Source: JBIYSM02 sp044759095 (lineage in GTDB: Bacteria; Bacillota; Bacilli; Brevibacillales; Brevibacillaceae). From it: 19,786 nt of DNA. Under the pieces are notes generated by a model. The model searched no databases, had not been told where the DNA came from, and saw only the letters and a list, made by a program, of their open reading frames with translations. Shown one piece after another: positions 1 to 8,016 of this stretch. Every line of letters begins with the position of its first letter. Position 1 is the stretch's first letter. A program made the position numbers and the translations under genes. Location of the stretch: positions 1-19,786 of the forward strand of contig NZ_JBIYSM020000056.1 of NCBI RefSeq assembly GCF_044759095.2, read 5' to 3'.

Positions 1-307
1 ACCTTCTTAGTTTCAAGAAGGGCTGACAAATACCATAACGTACCCTTGTCAGTTGCTAATTGTAATTTTTTAACAAATTTTACGTTAGGTGTGTTTGCTA
101 TACCCAAATTGAGTAAAAAAAGTATTTGACATAGTACGCTTATATACTAAAAAAAGACAAACAGGGAAAGACGACGGTATCTTTCCCTGTTTGCTGACCT
201 AGTGTTGTGTGCACACTGTAGAATTAAGTTTACCTGACTTCAAATCCATGAACAATTCATTTCATCATTTGTTCACAGAGCGTTCATTTTTTAACCTGCA
301 GGAGAGT
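1..307. other. Gene-free left edge
   Basis: No coding region is supported in this 307-base, AT-rich stretch. It holds the ywhD terminator (149-193) and a separate inverted repeat, ctgacaa at 23-29 and ttgtcag at 46-52, with a 16-nt loop and no adjoining T-run. A TTGACA at 126-131 is followed by TATACT at 143-148, but the spacing of 11 is too short for a sigma-A promoter. Nothing else is recognisable. Confidence 0.6.
149..193 (-). terminator. Rho-independent terminator, ywhD
   Basis: A perfect 14-bp stem (158-171 with 180-193, arm caaacagggaaaga) has an 8-nt loop. On the minus strand it is followed by a run of seven T (149-155). It lies about 115 bases past the ywhD stop. The + strand has no T-run after the stem, so it acts on leftward transcripts. 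Confidence 0.85.
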
Positions 308-805
308 TTAGGCCAGTGCTTGCTTTAATTCCTCCGAGGAATTTTCCCACATGGCCGGGTTATGTTCCATCAACAGCTTTTTCAGCGCTTTTTTGCTGGT
401 CTCATCCAGCTCCGATACCATGATGCGGCGTTTCATGGAGTAATCCATTCGGTTCACATGATCGGCGAGAATTTTATAGCCGCGACGGGCTTCCCGGTCG
501 ATCTCCATATAACAAGCGGTCACACCGGCATAATAAGGTCCCGCTTCGTTCCGGTCAACCGTCACCCAGACCAGCCAGTACGGTTTTCCGTTTGGCACCT
601 CATCCTTGTTGGTCGTCCACTTGATGCCTTTTTCCACGGCACTTTTGGCATGGAGCGCTCCCATGTCGATGTAGGCTTCGTCTCCGTCTATGATCACGGA
701 GGAAACGGCGCTCAAATCGAGCACCCCCTGACCATATCCCCCATGGACGTCCGTTTTTCCGCTCATAATGGTAAAGCTGCTCTTTTTGTTATCGAAAATA
801 TCCAC
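308..805 (-). CDS. ywhD: YwhD family protein
   Basis: A conserved Firmicute protein of unknown biochemical role, about 165 residues, cytoplasmic (no signal or membrane segment). I recognise the family by the central block PNGKPYWLVWVTVDR, then GPYYAGVTACYMEIDREARRGYK, HVNRMDYSMKRRI and the C-terminal ENSSEELKQAL. I chose the GTG at 805 (protein begins MDIFDNKKSSFTIM). It has AAAGGG at 814-819 as ribosome binding site, and family members have about ten residues before the FTI/FNI block. An upstream GTG at 826 with GAGGAG is the alternative and adds seven residues (MLERVCI). The TACAAT box at 843-848 would put the transcript 5' end on that GAGGAG, which argues against it. The gene is monocistronic, with its own terminator at 149-193. 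Identity is firm, function is unknown. Confidence 0.9.
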   Translation of the reverse strand: MDIFDNKKSSFTIMSGKTDVHGGYGQGVLDLSAVSSVIIDGDEAYIDMGALHAKSAVEKGIKWTTNKDEVPNGKPYWLVWVTVDRNEAGPYYAGVTACYMEIDREARRGYKILADHVNRMDYSMKRRIMVSELDETSKKALKKLLMEHNPAMWENSSEELKQALA

Positions 806-842
806 AATACACACCCTTTCCAGCACAGGTTCTCCTCATGAT

Positions 843-872
843 ATTGTACCCTGAAACCCGTTGCCTGTGCAA
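843..872 (-). promoter_or_regulatory. Candidate ywhD promoter
   Basis: On the minus strand TTGCAC (867-872) and TACAAT (843-848) are separated by 18 bases. The -10 is good and the -35 is weak. The expected transcript start is near 836, about 30 bases before the GTG at 805. Confidence 0.4.
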
Positions 873-943
873 TTTTCCACAACCCATTCACATGGAATGG
901 ACGCGCACAGGAGAGACTAGGGGGAGGAAGGGAGTGGCGACGG

Positions 944-1207
944 ATGAACAATCATCCCCGTGAACGGGACGTACAACTGAATCGGGAACGTCAGCTGCAG
1001 GAGCCTTATCCCGCAACCGCCCAAGTCGTTGACGAGATCGTGGAAGCCAAGCGGAAGGAATCTCCCCCCACCCCGCTGCCCGGTGACGCATCTCCAGGCA
1101 TGGTCGGCCTGCAAACCGGCGTGCCCTCCAACTACGAAGCCAACCTTGGCGGCGAACGCAAAAGCATGACCGATTTTGAAGTGAAGAAGTCTCCAGGAAG
1201 GTTGTAG
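944..1207 (+). CDS. Small hydrophilic orphan protein
   Basis: An 87-residue protein I do not recognise. It is the only rightward gene in the window apart from the transposase at the edge. It is rich in Pro, Glu, Arg and Lys, has no cysteine, signal peptide or membrane segment, and is probably largely disordered. Support for a real gene is a purine-rich ribosome binding site (AGGAAGGGAG at about 924-933, roughly ten bases before the ATG) and a good terminator immediately after the stop (1209-1230). It is divergent from ywhD and convergent with the surface cluster. No function can be assigned. A sporulation or stress small protein is possible but unsupported. Confidence 0.7.
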   Translation: MNNHPRERDVQLNRERQLQEPYPATAQVVDEIVEAKRKESPPTPLPGDASPGMVGLQTGVPSNYEANLGGERKSMTDFEVKKSPGRL

Positions 1208-1208
1208 G

Positions 1209-1230
1209 CCCGCTTTGAGAAGCGGGTTTT
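1209..1230 (+). terminator. Terminator between convergent genes
   Basis: Stem cccgctt (1209-1215) pairs with aagcggg (1220-1226) over a TGAG loop, followed by TTTT on the + strand. It ends the 944-1207 gene. The stop codon of the convergent gene (1229-1231) lies in the T-tract. The minus strand has no T-run, so termination of the leftward cluster here would be weaker. Confidence 0.8.
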
Positions 1231-1549
1231 ACTCATGGCTGTTTTTATCTTTTCCTCTCATTACTTTACTCCCAAGCCAGATCAGTAACGGAACACTCCA
1301 TGCACTGTGAACTGCCATGAAGAATGTCATGACCGGGGGTATGGAAAATCCAATGAACACGTCCCTGTCTGCAGTGACAATGTGATAGTAAAGGTAGGTA
1401 CCCAGAAAGGATACAAGGGCATGTATCCAGAGCCTCTTCGTTACGGTGGCATATAAAAAAGCGGATACAAGTAAAGTAATGATGCTGCCTCCACCCCACC
1501 AAGAAAAAACAAGGCAGACTAGAAAAAGCGAGAAAAAATCATTCCACAT
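1229..1549 (-). CDS. Small integral membrane protein, unknown
   Basis: A 106-residue very hydrophobic protein with about four membrane segments (roughly residues 5-17, 20-36, 41-58 and 66-93) and a short basic, polar tail ending RGKDKNSHE. I do not recognise a family. The start is secure: AAGGAG lies eight bases before the ATG. It begins 39 bases after the lipase stop, in the same direction and with no terminator between, so it is probably the last gene of the surface cluster. Nothing in it suggests a catalytic role. It could be an accessory or immunity-like membrane partner, but this is only a guess from position. Confidence 0.7.
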   Translation of the reverse strand: MWNDFFSLFLVCLVFSWWGGGSIITLLVSAFLYATVTKRLWIHALVSFLGTYLYYHIVTADRDVFIGFSIPPVMTFFMAVHSAWSVPLLIWLGSKVMRGKDKNSHE

Positions 1550-1588
1550 CGTTCCTTCTCCTTATACTGGCTCTCAAGCTTTTGCCGA

Positions 1589-3955
1589 TCAATACGAGTG
1601 AAGCTCAGTTGGTCCATTCTTTTCCGAAAAGTCAGAGGAAAATTTTTGCACAATTATTTTTGATTTCCTTCCGATTGAAGATCTCTCGACAGCAGAAAAC
1701 CTTATTTTTTGATCATCCGTTACATGTACGACGATGACGCTCCCATGGTATTCCACTCTAAGCCCGTCTAACTCTTCTTTATTTTCTTTCAATAGTTGAA
1801 TCGGTTTGCCGTCTTTCGTCACGGTGATATCAGGCAGTTCTCCATCCTCGCGGTAAATCATGTAATAGGTATAAGAGTGGGACTTCTGTGGAGTCGCACT
1901 GATTCCTGTCTGTACATCCTCCATTCCCAACAGGAGATGGGACACTTGTTGAATTACATGGGGATTGCGCATGAGTCTGGAATGACCCTCATTTACATAA
2001 TACTTTTTCTTTACATCCGACTGGCTGTAATTCGCGCTAATAAAAGGGACTGTACCATCTCCTCCAGCTTGGTCGTAAAAGGGAATTAATAATTGGAGAG
2101 AGTGGTTAAACTCGTATCCTAACAGCGTGGTCTGCCCCTGTCCGACTACAATATATTGAGGCGGATTTATCTTTTTTGAATCCCACTTGCCATGTTGTTT
2201 GGCCGAAAGACGTACCAATGGCTGATACTCCAACCGAACTCGATCATCCGTTAAAAACTCTTCATACGAAAAAGGGCGACTGTCACCTTTGCTGAAAAAC
2301 CGTAGAAACGGTTGTATTTCCACATATTTTTTCGAAGGCAATAACTCATATACGGCTGGAGAATATTCAGCGATTGCTTGGCCACTCTCTGTAAAAAAGG
2401 GGATTGAAAAATTATAGCCAAACTTTATTGCCTGGTAGCTTAACGGAGAACCCAAAAAAGGAGTGCCCATGTAAATAATTCTCTTCGTTTTTGATTGATA
2501 GGACGGGTTTGATAAAAGCGTTTCCTTTACTAACAACCCTCCCATGCTGTGCGCCACAAGTTGAACTTGCTTCGCACGGGATTTTTCCAATGCTTCATTC
2601 ATCTTATCCTTTAGGATTTTCGTGTTGTCGGAATTGCTATATCGCCAATCATACACAACAGCAAAAAGGGTTTTTTGCTTTTCGTAGCCGATCTGTTGGA
2701 GATGCTGTGACATACTATAATACTGTTCTGCCATTTGCCTCAGTAATTCGTTGCTTGTCAGATACTCGATTCCCCTAAAACCATCATCGGTCTGGTCAGG
2801 AAAAACCTCGATTCCCTCTGTCTTCGGAACAACCTGTATACTGCCTGGAGTTTTGGGTCTTAATGCGAGAACCCTTTGATGCCGAGCTTCTAACATGTCC
2901 AGAGCGAGATTACCTCCCAACCACACCTCCGAAACCTGCCCGTTCTCTTTTACAGCAAGCCGCGACCCGCCGATACCCGGGATCAAAATAACCGGAATCG
3001 TGTACGCGTGAACATTCAGCTTGTAGGTATGGGCGGTGAGCACAGACCGTTTGCTGGGTGCGACCTTTATATAATAGGTTCCCGGATCTCCGTTGTAGAT
3101 GATTTGCTCGGCTGCATTCCTGGCTTTTTCCGACTTTGCCACCTGCTTCTGTTGTTTGTCGTACAGGTATAGATCCATGTCCATTCCCTCGGGAATATTT
3201 GCCAATGAAAGATCGATCGTAGAAGCGAGCGATACGTCGATGCGGTAAAAATCTACGTCGCTCAGGGCGTGCGCATTCGCCTCTATCACACGATGGTTTT
3301 CTATCGTTTGGGAGTCTTGGATCTGATTGTTCGGTTCGTATCCATCCGGCTTCATCTCCGTGTGAGGCGAAAGGAATTCTGCCTTGAGACGGTAGTAGTT
3401 TCTTTTGTCGAAGGCGTCTCCTTTTCCCCGAACCATCACGTAGTACCATGTGTTTTTCTCCGTCCCGATGCCTTCCACCCGCTCATCCACGCTGCCATTA
3501 TGATCGGACCTGCCCAGCTCCCTCTCCTCCTGGTCGAACACGTACAAATCGTAGTTTTGTCCACTTGGAATTTGTCCCAGCCAAATCTTCAGAGAACCGG
3601 AACCTGGCGCTTTTATCTTCCAGTAATCCACATCGCCGTTTTTGCCTATTTTGCCGTACGCGTCCTTCCATGCAAACAACCAATCCGCTTTCTTCACGGT
3701 ATCGTTGGGCTCTACTTCGAATGTAGCCGGCGCCGCCTCTGCGTCGGATTCCTTCGGTTTCTTGCCGTCCGGAATTCTTTTGGCAAAAGCGTTCGCCTGC
3801 TGCTCCAACGTTGATTGGCCGTCACTGCTTGTCTGGTTCACAAGCTCCTCCACAAACGGCTTGGTTTGCTTGGCCCATCCGGTGGACCCCAGGCTGGTTA
3901 TGAGGAGGACGAGCAGCAACAACAGGTTGGCCGTCCGCTTGACCGTATTCCACAC
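1589..3955 (-). CDS. Secreted LCAT-like lipase/acyltransferase with PPC domains
   Basis: Predicted exported alpha/beta-hydrolase of 788 residues, related to the lecithin:cholesterol acyltransferase (LCAT/PGAP1-like) group, acting on lipid esters outside the cell. I chose the GTG at 3955. It follows GGAGGGGG by seven bases and starts a clean signal peptide (about residues 1-28, ending STGWA). The longer reading from 4108 would overlap the upstream gene and bury the signal. Residues about 82-195 and 203-310 are two PPC-type (pre-peptidase C-terminal) beta domains, each beginning with an EPND/EPNN motif. The hydrolase starts near residue 317 with PVILIPGIGGSRL. The likely triad is Ser470 (AHSMGG), Asp633 (GGDGTVP) and His658 (EGHSRL), all present and in the family order. 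It lies 67 bases after the giant-protein gene, with a hairpin in the gap. Substrate is unknown: hydrolysis and acyl transfer cannot be told apart here. Confidence 0.85.
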   Translation of the reverse strand: MWNTVKRTANLLLLLVLLITSLGSTGWAKQTKPFVEELVNQTSSDGQSTLEQQANAFAKRIPDGKKPKESDAEAAPATFEVEPNDTVKKADWLFAWKDAYGKIGKNGDVDYWKIKAPGSGSLKIWLGQIPSGQNYDLYVFDQEERELGRSDHNGSVDERVEGIGTEKNTWYYVMVRGKGDAFDKRNYYRLKAEFLSPHTEMKPDGYEPNNQIQDSQTIENHRVIEANAHALSDVDFYRIDVSLASTIDLSLANIPEGMDMDLYLYDKQQKQVAKSEKARNAAEQIIYNGDPGTYYIKVAPSKRSVLTAHTYKLNVHAYTIPVILIPGIGGSRLAVKENGQVSEVWLGGNLALDMLEARHQRVLALRPKTPGSIQVVPKTEGIEVFPDQTDDGFRGIEYLTSNELLRQMAEQYYSMSQHLQQIGYEKQKTLFAVVYDWRYSNSDNTKILKDKMNEALEKSRAKQVQLVAHSMGGLLVKETLLSNPSYQSKTKRIIYMGTPFLGSPLSYQAIKFGYNFSIPFFTESGQAIAEYSPAVYELLPSKKYVEIQPFLRFFSKGDSRPFSYEEFLTDDRVRLEYQPLVRLSAKQHGKWDSKKINPPQYIVVGQGQTTLLGYEFNHSLQLLIPFYDQAGGDGTVPFISANYSQSDVKKKYYVNEGHSRLMRNPHVIQQVSHLLLGMEDVQTGISATPQKSHSYTYYMIYREDGELPDITVTKDGKPIQLLKENKEELDGLRVEYHGSVIVVHVTDDQKIRFSAVERSSIGRKSKIIVQKFSSDFSEKNGPTELHSY

Positions 3956-3970
3956 AAAAATACCCCCTCC

Positions 3971-4000
3971 GTCTTTTCTTTCTCTACCGTAAGAAAAGAC
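3971..4000 (-). promoter_or_regulatory. Hairpin abutting lipase ribosome binding site
   Basis: A perfect 10-bp inverted repeat (gtcttttctt at 3971-3980, aagaaaagac at 3991-4000) with a 10-nt loop ends directly at the GGAGGGGG of the lipase gene. It fills most of the gap after the giant-protein stop. No T-run follows, so it is not a classic terminator. An RNA processing or stability element, or modulation of translation, fits better. Confidence 0.6.
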
Positions 4001-4022
4001 AGAGAGGGTCTGCAAAAATATT

Positions 4023-7000
4023 TTATCTCGTGGTATGGTTCCGGATCCCTTGCCGTTCCCAGGCGTTGGCGATGATTCGGAAGGGTGTACGGTAATCGGC
4101 AGGTTCATGCCCAGCCAGAACCGTTTTGTCAGGGAACAAAAATCCTTTGCTCACTCCAAAGCCGAATTGGACAGAGAAGTTGACGGCGTAGCTGGAATCC
4201 TTCTTGAAACCCCGCTGCTTGTCCCCCATGAACGGCGTGTCTACCCCCGTCTCCCTGCTGCCTAATTTGGGCACCTGGTAATGCGGCCCGTTCCAGATTA
4301 AGGGAGAAGACTGCTTCAGAGACAGAACCGACTGAAGAAGCGTATTTCGCTGACCGATTTCCGATATCCACGCCTGTGCGGCTGCCACAGTCGGATACTT
4401 TCCGCTAAACGGGTGGCGATGTCGCGGCTCCAGCAATACTCGCGTCAGGATACGTTCACCGGCGTAATAGTCGTTCGGCTGGCTACTCCGATAGCGATCA
4501 CGGCCATGATACTCAGCCCACTCCGCTGTGTGCTGAAGCATTCCCTTGGCATTGGGCTCAAACACTTCGAACCGGGTCTGGTCTCCTTTCACCTGAATGG
4601 CAAAGGTGCCGGAAATGTTGTCGGAATCCGTTCCGGGCGTACATGTTTTCTCCGGCGGCAGTTGTTCCCCCGAATCAGGATCTACACCGGGACTTTTCAT
4701 CTCGCACTTCTCGTAGCTTACGGCAAACTGGACCGTGTAGGGCACTTGGATGGAAAACTCGCTTGCCGTCACCTCGTAGGATTGTCCCTGCAGCCGCAGC
4801 TGCCACGTTGTCTGCGTAGGCACACTGGTATCGGTGTAGAGCACCGATTGGATTTGCGCCTTCGGATTGAGAGGATACGCTTTGTTTCCACCGGGTCCGC
4901 GCACGGAAAGCTCGACAGAAGCCGGCCACTGGGTTTGCGGACTGGTTTTGCTCCTCCAATCGAGAGGGGAAGGGGTTACCTCGACGTTTTCGTAGTCAGG
5001 CGACGGATACTTGTTGAGAAATTCGGTTTTCCTGTCCCCGATCGCTTTGTTGATCGCAGCGTCGATGAGCACAAACGCTGCATCGATCTTCGCCTGGTCA
5101 ATGATTACCTCGATTCTGGCCGGTTCCCGCTCCCACACCCCGTCTGCCGTGCTTGTCAGCAACCGATTGTCCGAGTCGTACACATTGAGTTTCATCTGCC
5201 CGGCATCAATGTCACCCCCGACTTCACTGGTAGCCCCGGTAATCGAAACGGGCCACTCCGCCCGGTTATCCGTCCAAACGGTTTCGTTGGCAGGAAGATC
5301 CTTGTTCGGGTTGATATTGGCGATAAAGTTTTCCGATGCAGTCGGGTACTTTGTCGGAACGGTGATTTTTCTTGTTTCTCCCGGCATGAACGCCTTCACA
5401 TCCATGATGGTGGCGGTCGCGACACTTTCCCAACGAACGGCAAGTTTCGTATCATGTGTCAACTTCCCTGCGTTCTTGACCTCAAACGTTATGGTCGCGT
5501 CTGATCCGGCCTGTTGCGGCTGGTTCGGCGAAATGGCAAAACTGCTTTTGACAATCAACAGGTTTTCGCCAGCTCCACCCGATGTCGGCCCCATCTGTAT
5601 GAAAAAGACACCGTTGCAATCGGCAAATCCTTCTTCAAATACAGAGACTTTGTACAGGCCCTGTACTGCCTGTCCGGTAGTTGGATCTTTGGGAATCACG
5701 ATGTCATGATGCTTGTGATCGTCGCTTGAACTGCTCAGTGTCTTTCCGTTGTACTTTCTGCTGTATTGGCCTGTCTGTTCATCATAGATGTACAGTGAGA
5801 ACTCGGTCAGAATCCCCGTAAACAGCTCTATCTTTTGTCCGTTGATAAGGTCAGACGGCTCCAAATGAAGGATCTCGGAACGCCTGACGTTCATAATTTC
5901 CCCGCTGGTCGCAGTCGTGAGGCTAAAATCAAAACATTTGCGATCGGACAGAAGGGTAAAGTAGATGGAGCGTTCGCACCCGTTTGACGAAATGAATAGG
6001 AGCTCTACAACCTGGCCGATTTCTCCGTCGATGTTTGGCGGAAGAATGAGGTGAAAGCGATCATGGGCAGCCACCTGTCCACCCAGCGAAACCTTCTTCC
6101 CGTTTAGCTCGACATACCAGCTTCCTGTCACGCTTGCCGTAAAGCTCATGTGCGTGTCGTAGCCGTTACTGACAGGCGTAAAGGCATGAAAATAAATATC
6201 CTCACGCAAGTCGCTGTTTACACTTGCTCCACTGGGGGGATAGGCGGAAGGAGGTTCTCCATAAACCTTGAATGTGATGGCGTCTTGTTCGTCAATGGTA
6301 CAGCTGGAATCCCGCACTTTGATTTGGATAGCCCAGTTGCAATTCATGTCTTGAAAGAGTGTGGCTGTGAAAACAAGCCTGAGTTGATAAGCTGCGCCCG
6401 GCTGATCAAAGGCAACGGTGTAGGCTGGGGGGAACCCGCTTGTTGGCAGGGTGAGATGGCTGGAGTTATACGGTTTCCACGTATATCCTCCCTTTCGATT
6501 CTCCTCTTCTCTAACAGGCAGAAGAAGTTTGGTCCCGTCCGGTTTTGTCACTTCCCATCCGACCTCGGCTGCTTCCGTTGTGGTGTCCGCCGTCCGATAG
6601 GTTGAGTGAAAGTTCAAGACTTCCCCTGCAGTGATTTCGATCGTTTCCGAACTGCTTACGACCGAATCTTCCAGCTCAACGATCGGACATCTGGGAGACG
6701 AGGGGTCGGTCTCAATTTCAAACGTCTTCACCCAACACTCGCTTTTATCGTCGCTCTCGTACTTGATCGTAAACGTTCCCGAACCAGGTGCATCTGCAAT
6801 CCCTATCTTTCGGTTGCTGCCGCTGCCCGGCATCAGTTGTGCGGTCCCGTTCATGGTGTAGGTTCCGTCTTTGGTCGCTGATAGTATGAGGTGAGCGTAT
6901 TTTTCAACGGAAATGGTCCCGCCCCCGCTCGCTTCGGCACTCAGTTCACGATCATGGTTTTCCTCTTCAATGCGGATATCCAGCTTCGTATTTGTGGAGC

Positions 7001-8003
7001 TTATCGCACAAGTTGGCCCCGGATCGCCTCCGCCGTCGTCCGGAGGGGGCTCAACGTCACCCACTGTAAACTGGTAGGTGTAGGGGGTGGACACACTGAT
7101 GCTCGATGAACCTTGGCGCGAGCGATGATGCAAATCGGTAATCGTCAGTGAAACTTCATAGATCCCCGGCTTTTCCGGGCGATAGGTGAAGGTTTGGTTC
7201 CAATGAAACGGCGGAGCTGGCGGATCGTTGTCGTCATCCACCTGAGGGATATAGCCGCTCGTATCTTTGAAGGTCTTGTTGGCAAGGATTTGTTGATATC
7301 CATCCCCTGTGGTCATGTTGATGACGGACAGGTTCCAAATGAGAACGCCCCGGTCATAGTAAGAGTAGTCCGAGGCTTTTGGCATGATGGTCACGTTATC
7401 ATTGACCTGATATTCGGTTTTGTCTGTTTTGACTTCACCTGTCGGCTGCGGGCTGGTGCGAAAGTGGCCAACGGAGATGTATCCGCCGTTTCCGTCAGGG
7501 ACGAGGTTGTCTCCGATAGTGAAACCCAAACCTCCTGAAGCTACAACAAGTTCAGCTACATTATAAGCCGGGTAAGTATCCAAAGTTGATAGATTTCTTA
7601 CGGTTTTACTGTACAGATTTGCGTCCCCACCAAGAATAAAGTTTGGATTTCCCCCAAATCGACTAATCCAATATAGTGATTCGCTTTCATCTGCAAAATA
7701 CCAACCACGGTCTGCCTTCACATCCAAATCGTGAAAAGCGAGAACCTGTTGCCCATCCATGACGCCGTTCACATTGATCTCTGCGACAGTCGCTCCTAAT
7801 CGTCCCGAGATATCGTTGATAGTTATCTTATGATAATTCCCAACTACCACTTTATCTCTATCAATTGTTCCAATAGATATGCCATGGAAGTTGGGCAAAG
7901 CAGCGGTTGCAAGGTTGGGGAACATTCCGATCAAAGAAATCAGGAGAGAAAAACAAAGCACAGAAAGTAGCCACCTTCTGTGCGTCGAAACGAGTATTTT
8001 CAT
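4023..8003 (-). CDS. Giant secreted multi-domain beta-sandwich protein
   Basis: A 1326-residue exported protein that I cannot assign to a named family. A signal peptide covers about residues 1-35 (ends ATAA). Residues about 195-320 read like PKD/Ig-type beta structure (PGIYEVSLTITD), followed by a proline/glycine linker VEPPPDDGGGDPG. Then come four modules bracketed by cysteine pairs: C332-C423, C439-C555, C568-C676 and C690-C796. A CARDB-like segment follows at about 810-920 (ITFEVKNAGKLTHDTKLAV), then a further cysteine pair C1100/C1121. There is no LPxTG sorting signal, SLH repeat or terminal membrane segment, so wall attachment would need a partner, plausibly the SLH protein encoded 13 bases upstream. 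The ATG has a GAGG four bases ahead. No catalytic motif is visible; a structural or adhesive surface role is inferred. Confidence 0.8.
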   Translation of the reverse strand: MKILVSTHRRWLLSVLCFSLLISLIGMFPNLATAALPNFHGISIGTIDRDKVVVGNYHKITINDISGRLGATVAEINVNGVMDGQQVLAFHDLDVKADRGWYFADESESLYWISRFGGNPNFILGGDANLYSKTVRNLSTLDTYPAYNVAELVVASGGLGFTIGDNLVPDGNGGYISVGHFRTSPQPTGEVKTDKTEYQVNDNVTIMPKASDYSYYDRGVLIWNLSVINMTTGDGYQQILANKTFKDTSGYIPQVDDDNDPPAPPFHWNQTFTYRPEKPGIYEVSLTITDLHHRSRQGSSSISVSTPYTYQFTVGDVEPPPDDGGGDPGPTCAISSTNTKLDIRIEEENHDRELSAEASGGGTISVEKYAHLILSATKDGTYTMNGTAQLMPGSGSNRKIGIADAPGSGTFTIKYESDDKSECWVKTFEIETDPSSPRCPIVELEDSVVSSSETIEITAGEVLNFHSTYRTADTTTEAAEVGWEVTKPDGTKLLLPVREEENRKGGYTWKPYNSSHLTLPTSGFPPAYTVAFDQPGAAYQLRLVFTATLFQDMNCNWAIQIKVRDSSCTIDEQDAITFKVYGEPPSAYPPSGASVNSDLREDIYFHAFTPVSNGYDTHMSFTASVTGSWYVELNGKKVSLGGQVAAHDRFHLILPPNIDGEIGQVVELLFISSNGCERSIYFTLLSDRKCFDFSLTTATSGEIMNVRRSEILHLEPSDLINGQKIELFTGILTEFSLYIYDEQTGQYSRKYNGKTLSSSSDDHKHHDIVIPKDPTTGQAVQGLYKVSVFEEGFADCNGVFFIQMGPTSGGAGENLLIVKSSFAISPNQPQQAGSDATITFEVKNAGKLTHDTKLAVRWESVATATIMDVKAFMPGETRKITVPTKYPTASENFIANINPNKDLPANETVWTDNRAEWPVSITGATSEVGGDIDAGQMKLNVYDSDNRLLTSTADGVWEREPARIEVIIDQAKIDAAFVLIDAAINKAIGDRKTEFLNKYPSPDYENVEVTPSPLDWRSKTSPQTQWPASVELSVRGPGGNKAYPLNPKAQIQSVLYTDTSVPTQTTWQLRLQGQSYEVTASEFSIQVPYTVQFAVSYEKCEMKSPGVDPDSGEQLPPEKTCTPGTDSDNISGTFAIQVKGDQTRFEVFEPNAKGMLQHTAEWAEYHGRDRYRSSQPNDYYAGERILTRVLLEPRHRHPFSGKYPTVAAAQAWISEIGQRNTLLQSVLSLKQSSPLIWNGPHYQVPKLGSRETGVDTPFMGDKQRGFKKDSSYAVNFSVQFGFGVSKGFLFPDKTVLAGHEPADYRTPFRIIANAWERQGIRNHTTR

Positions 8004-8016
8004 TTAACCTCGCCTC

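Noticed and set aside
126..148. TTGACA and TATACT on the + strand
   Set aside because: Both boxes are good but only 11 bases apart, and no + strand gene follows.
4413..5504. Long + strand open frame (363 codons) inside the giant-protein gene
   Set aside because: It lies fully antisense to a well-supported coding region, has no ribosome binding site I trust and reads as low-quality, Arg/His-rich protein.
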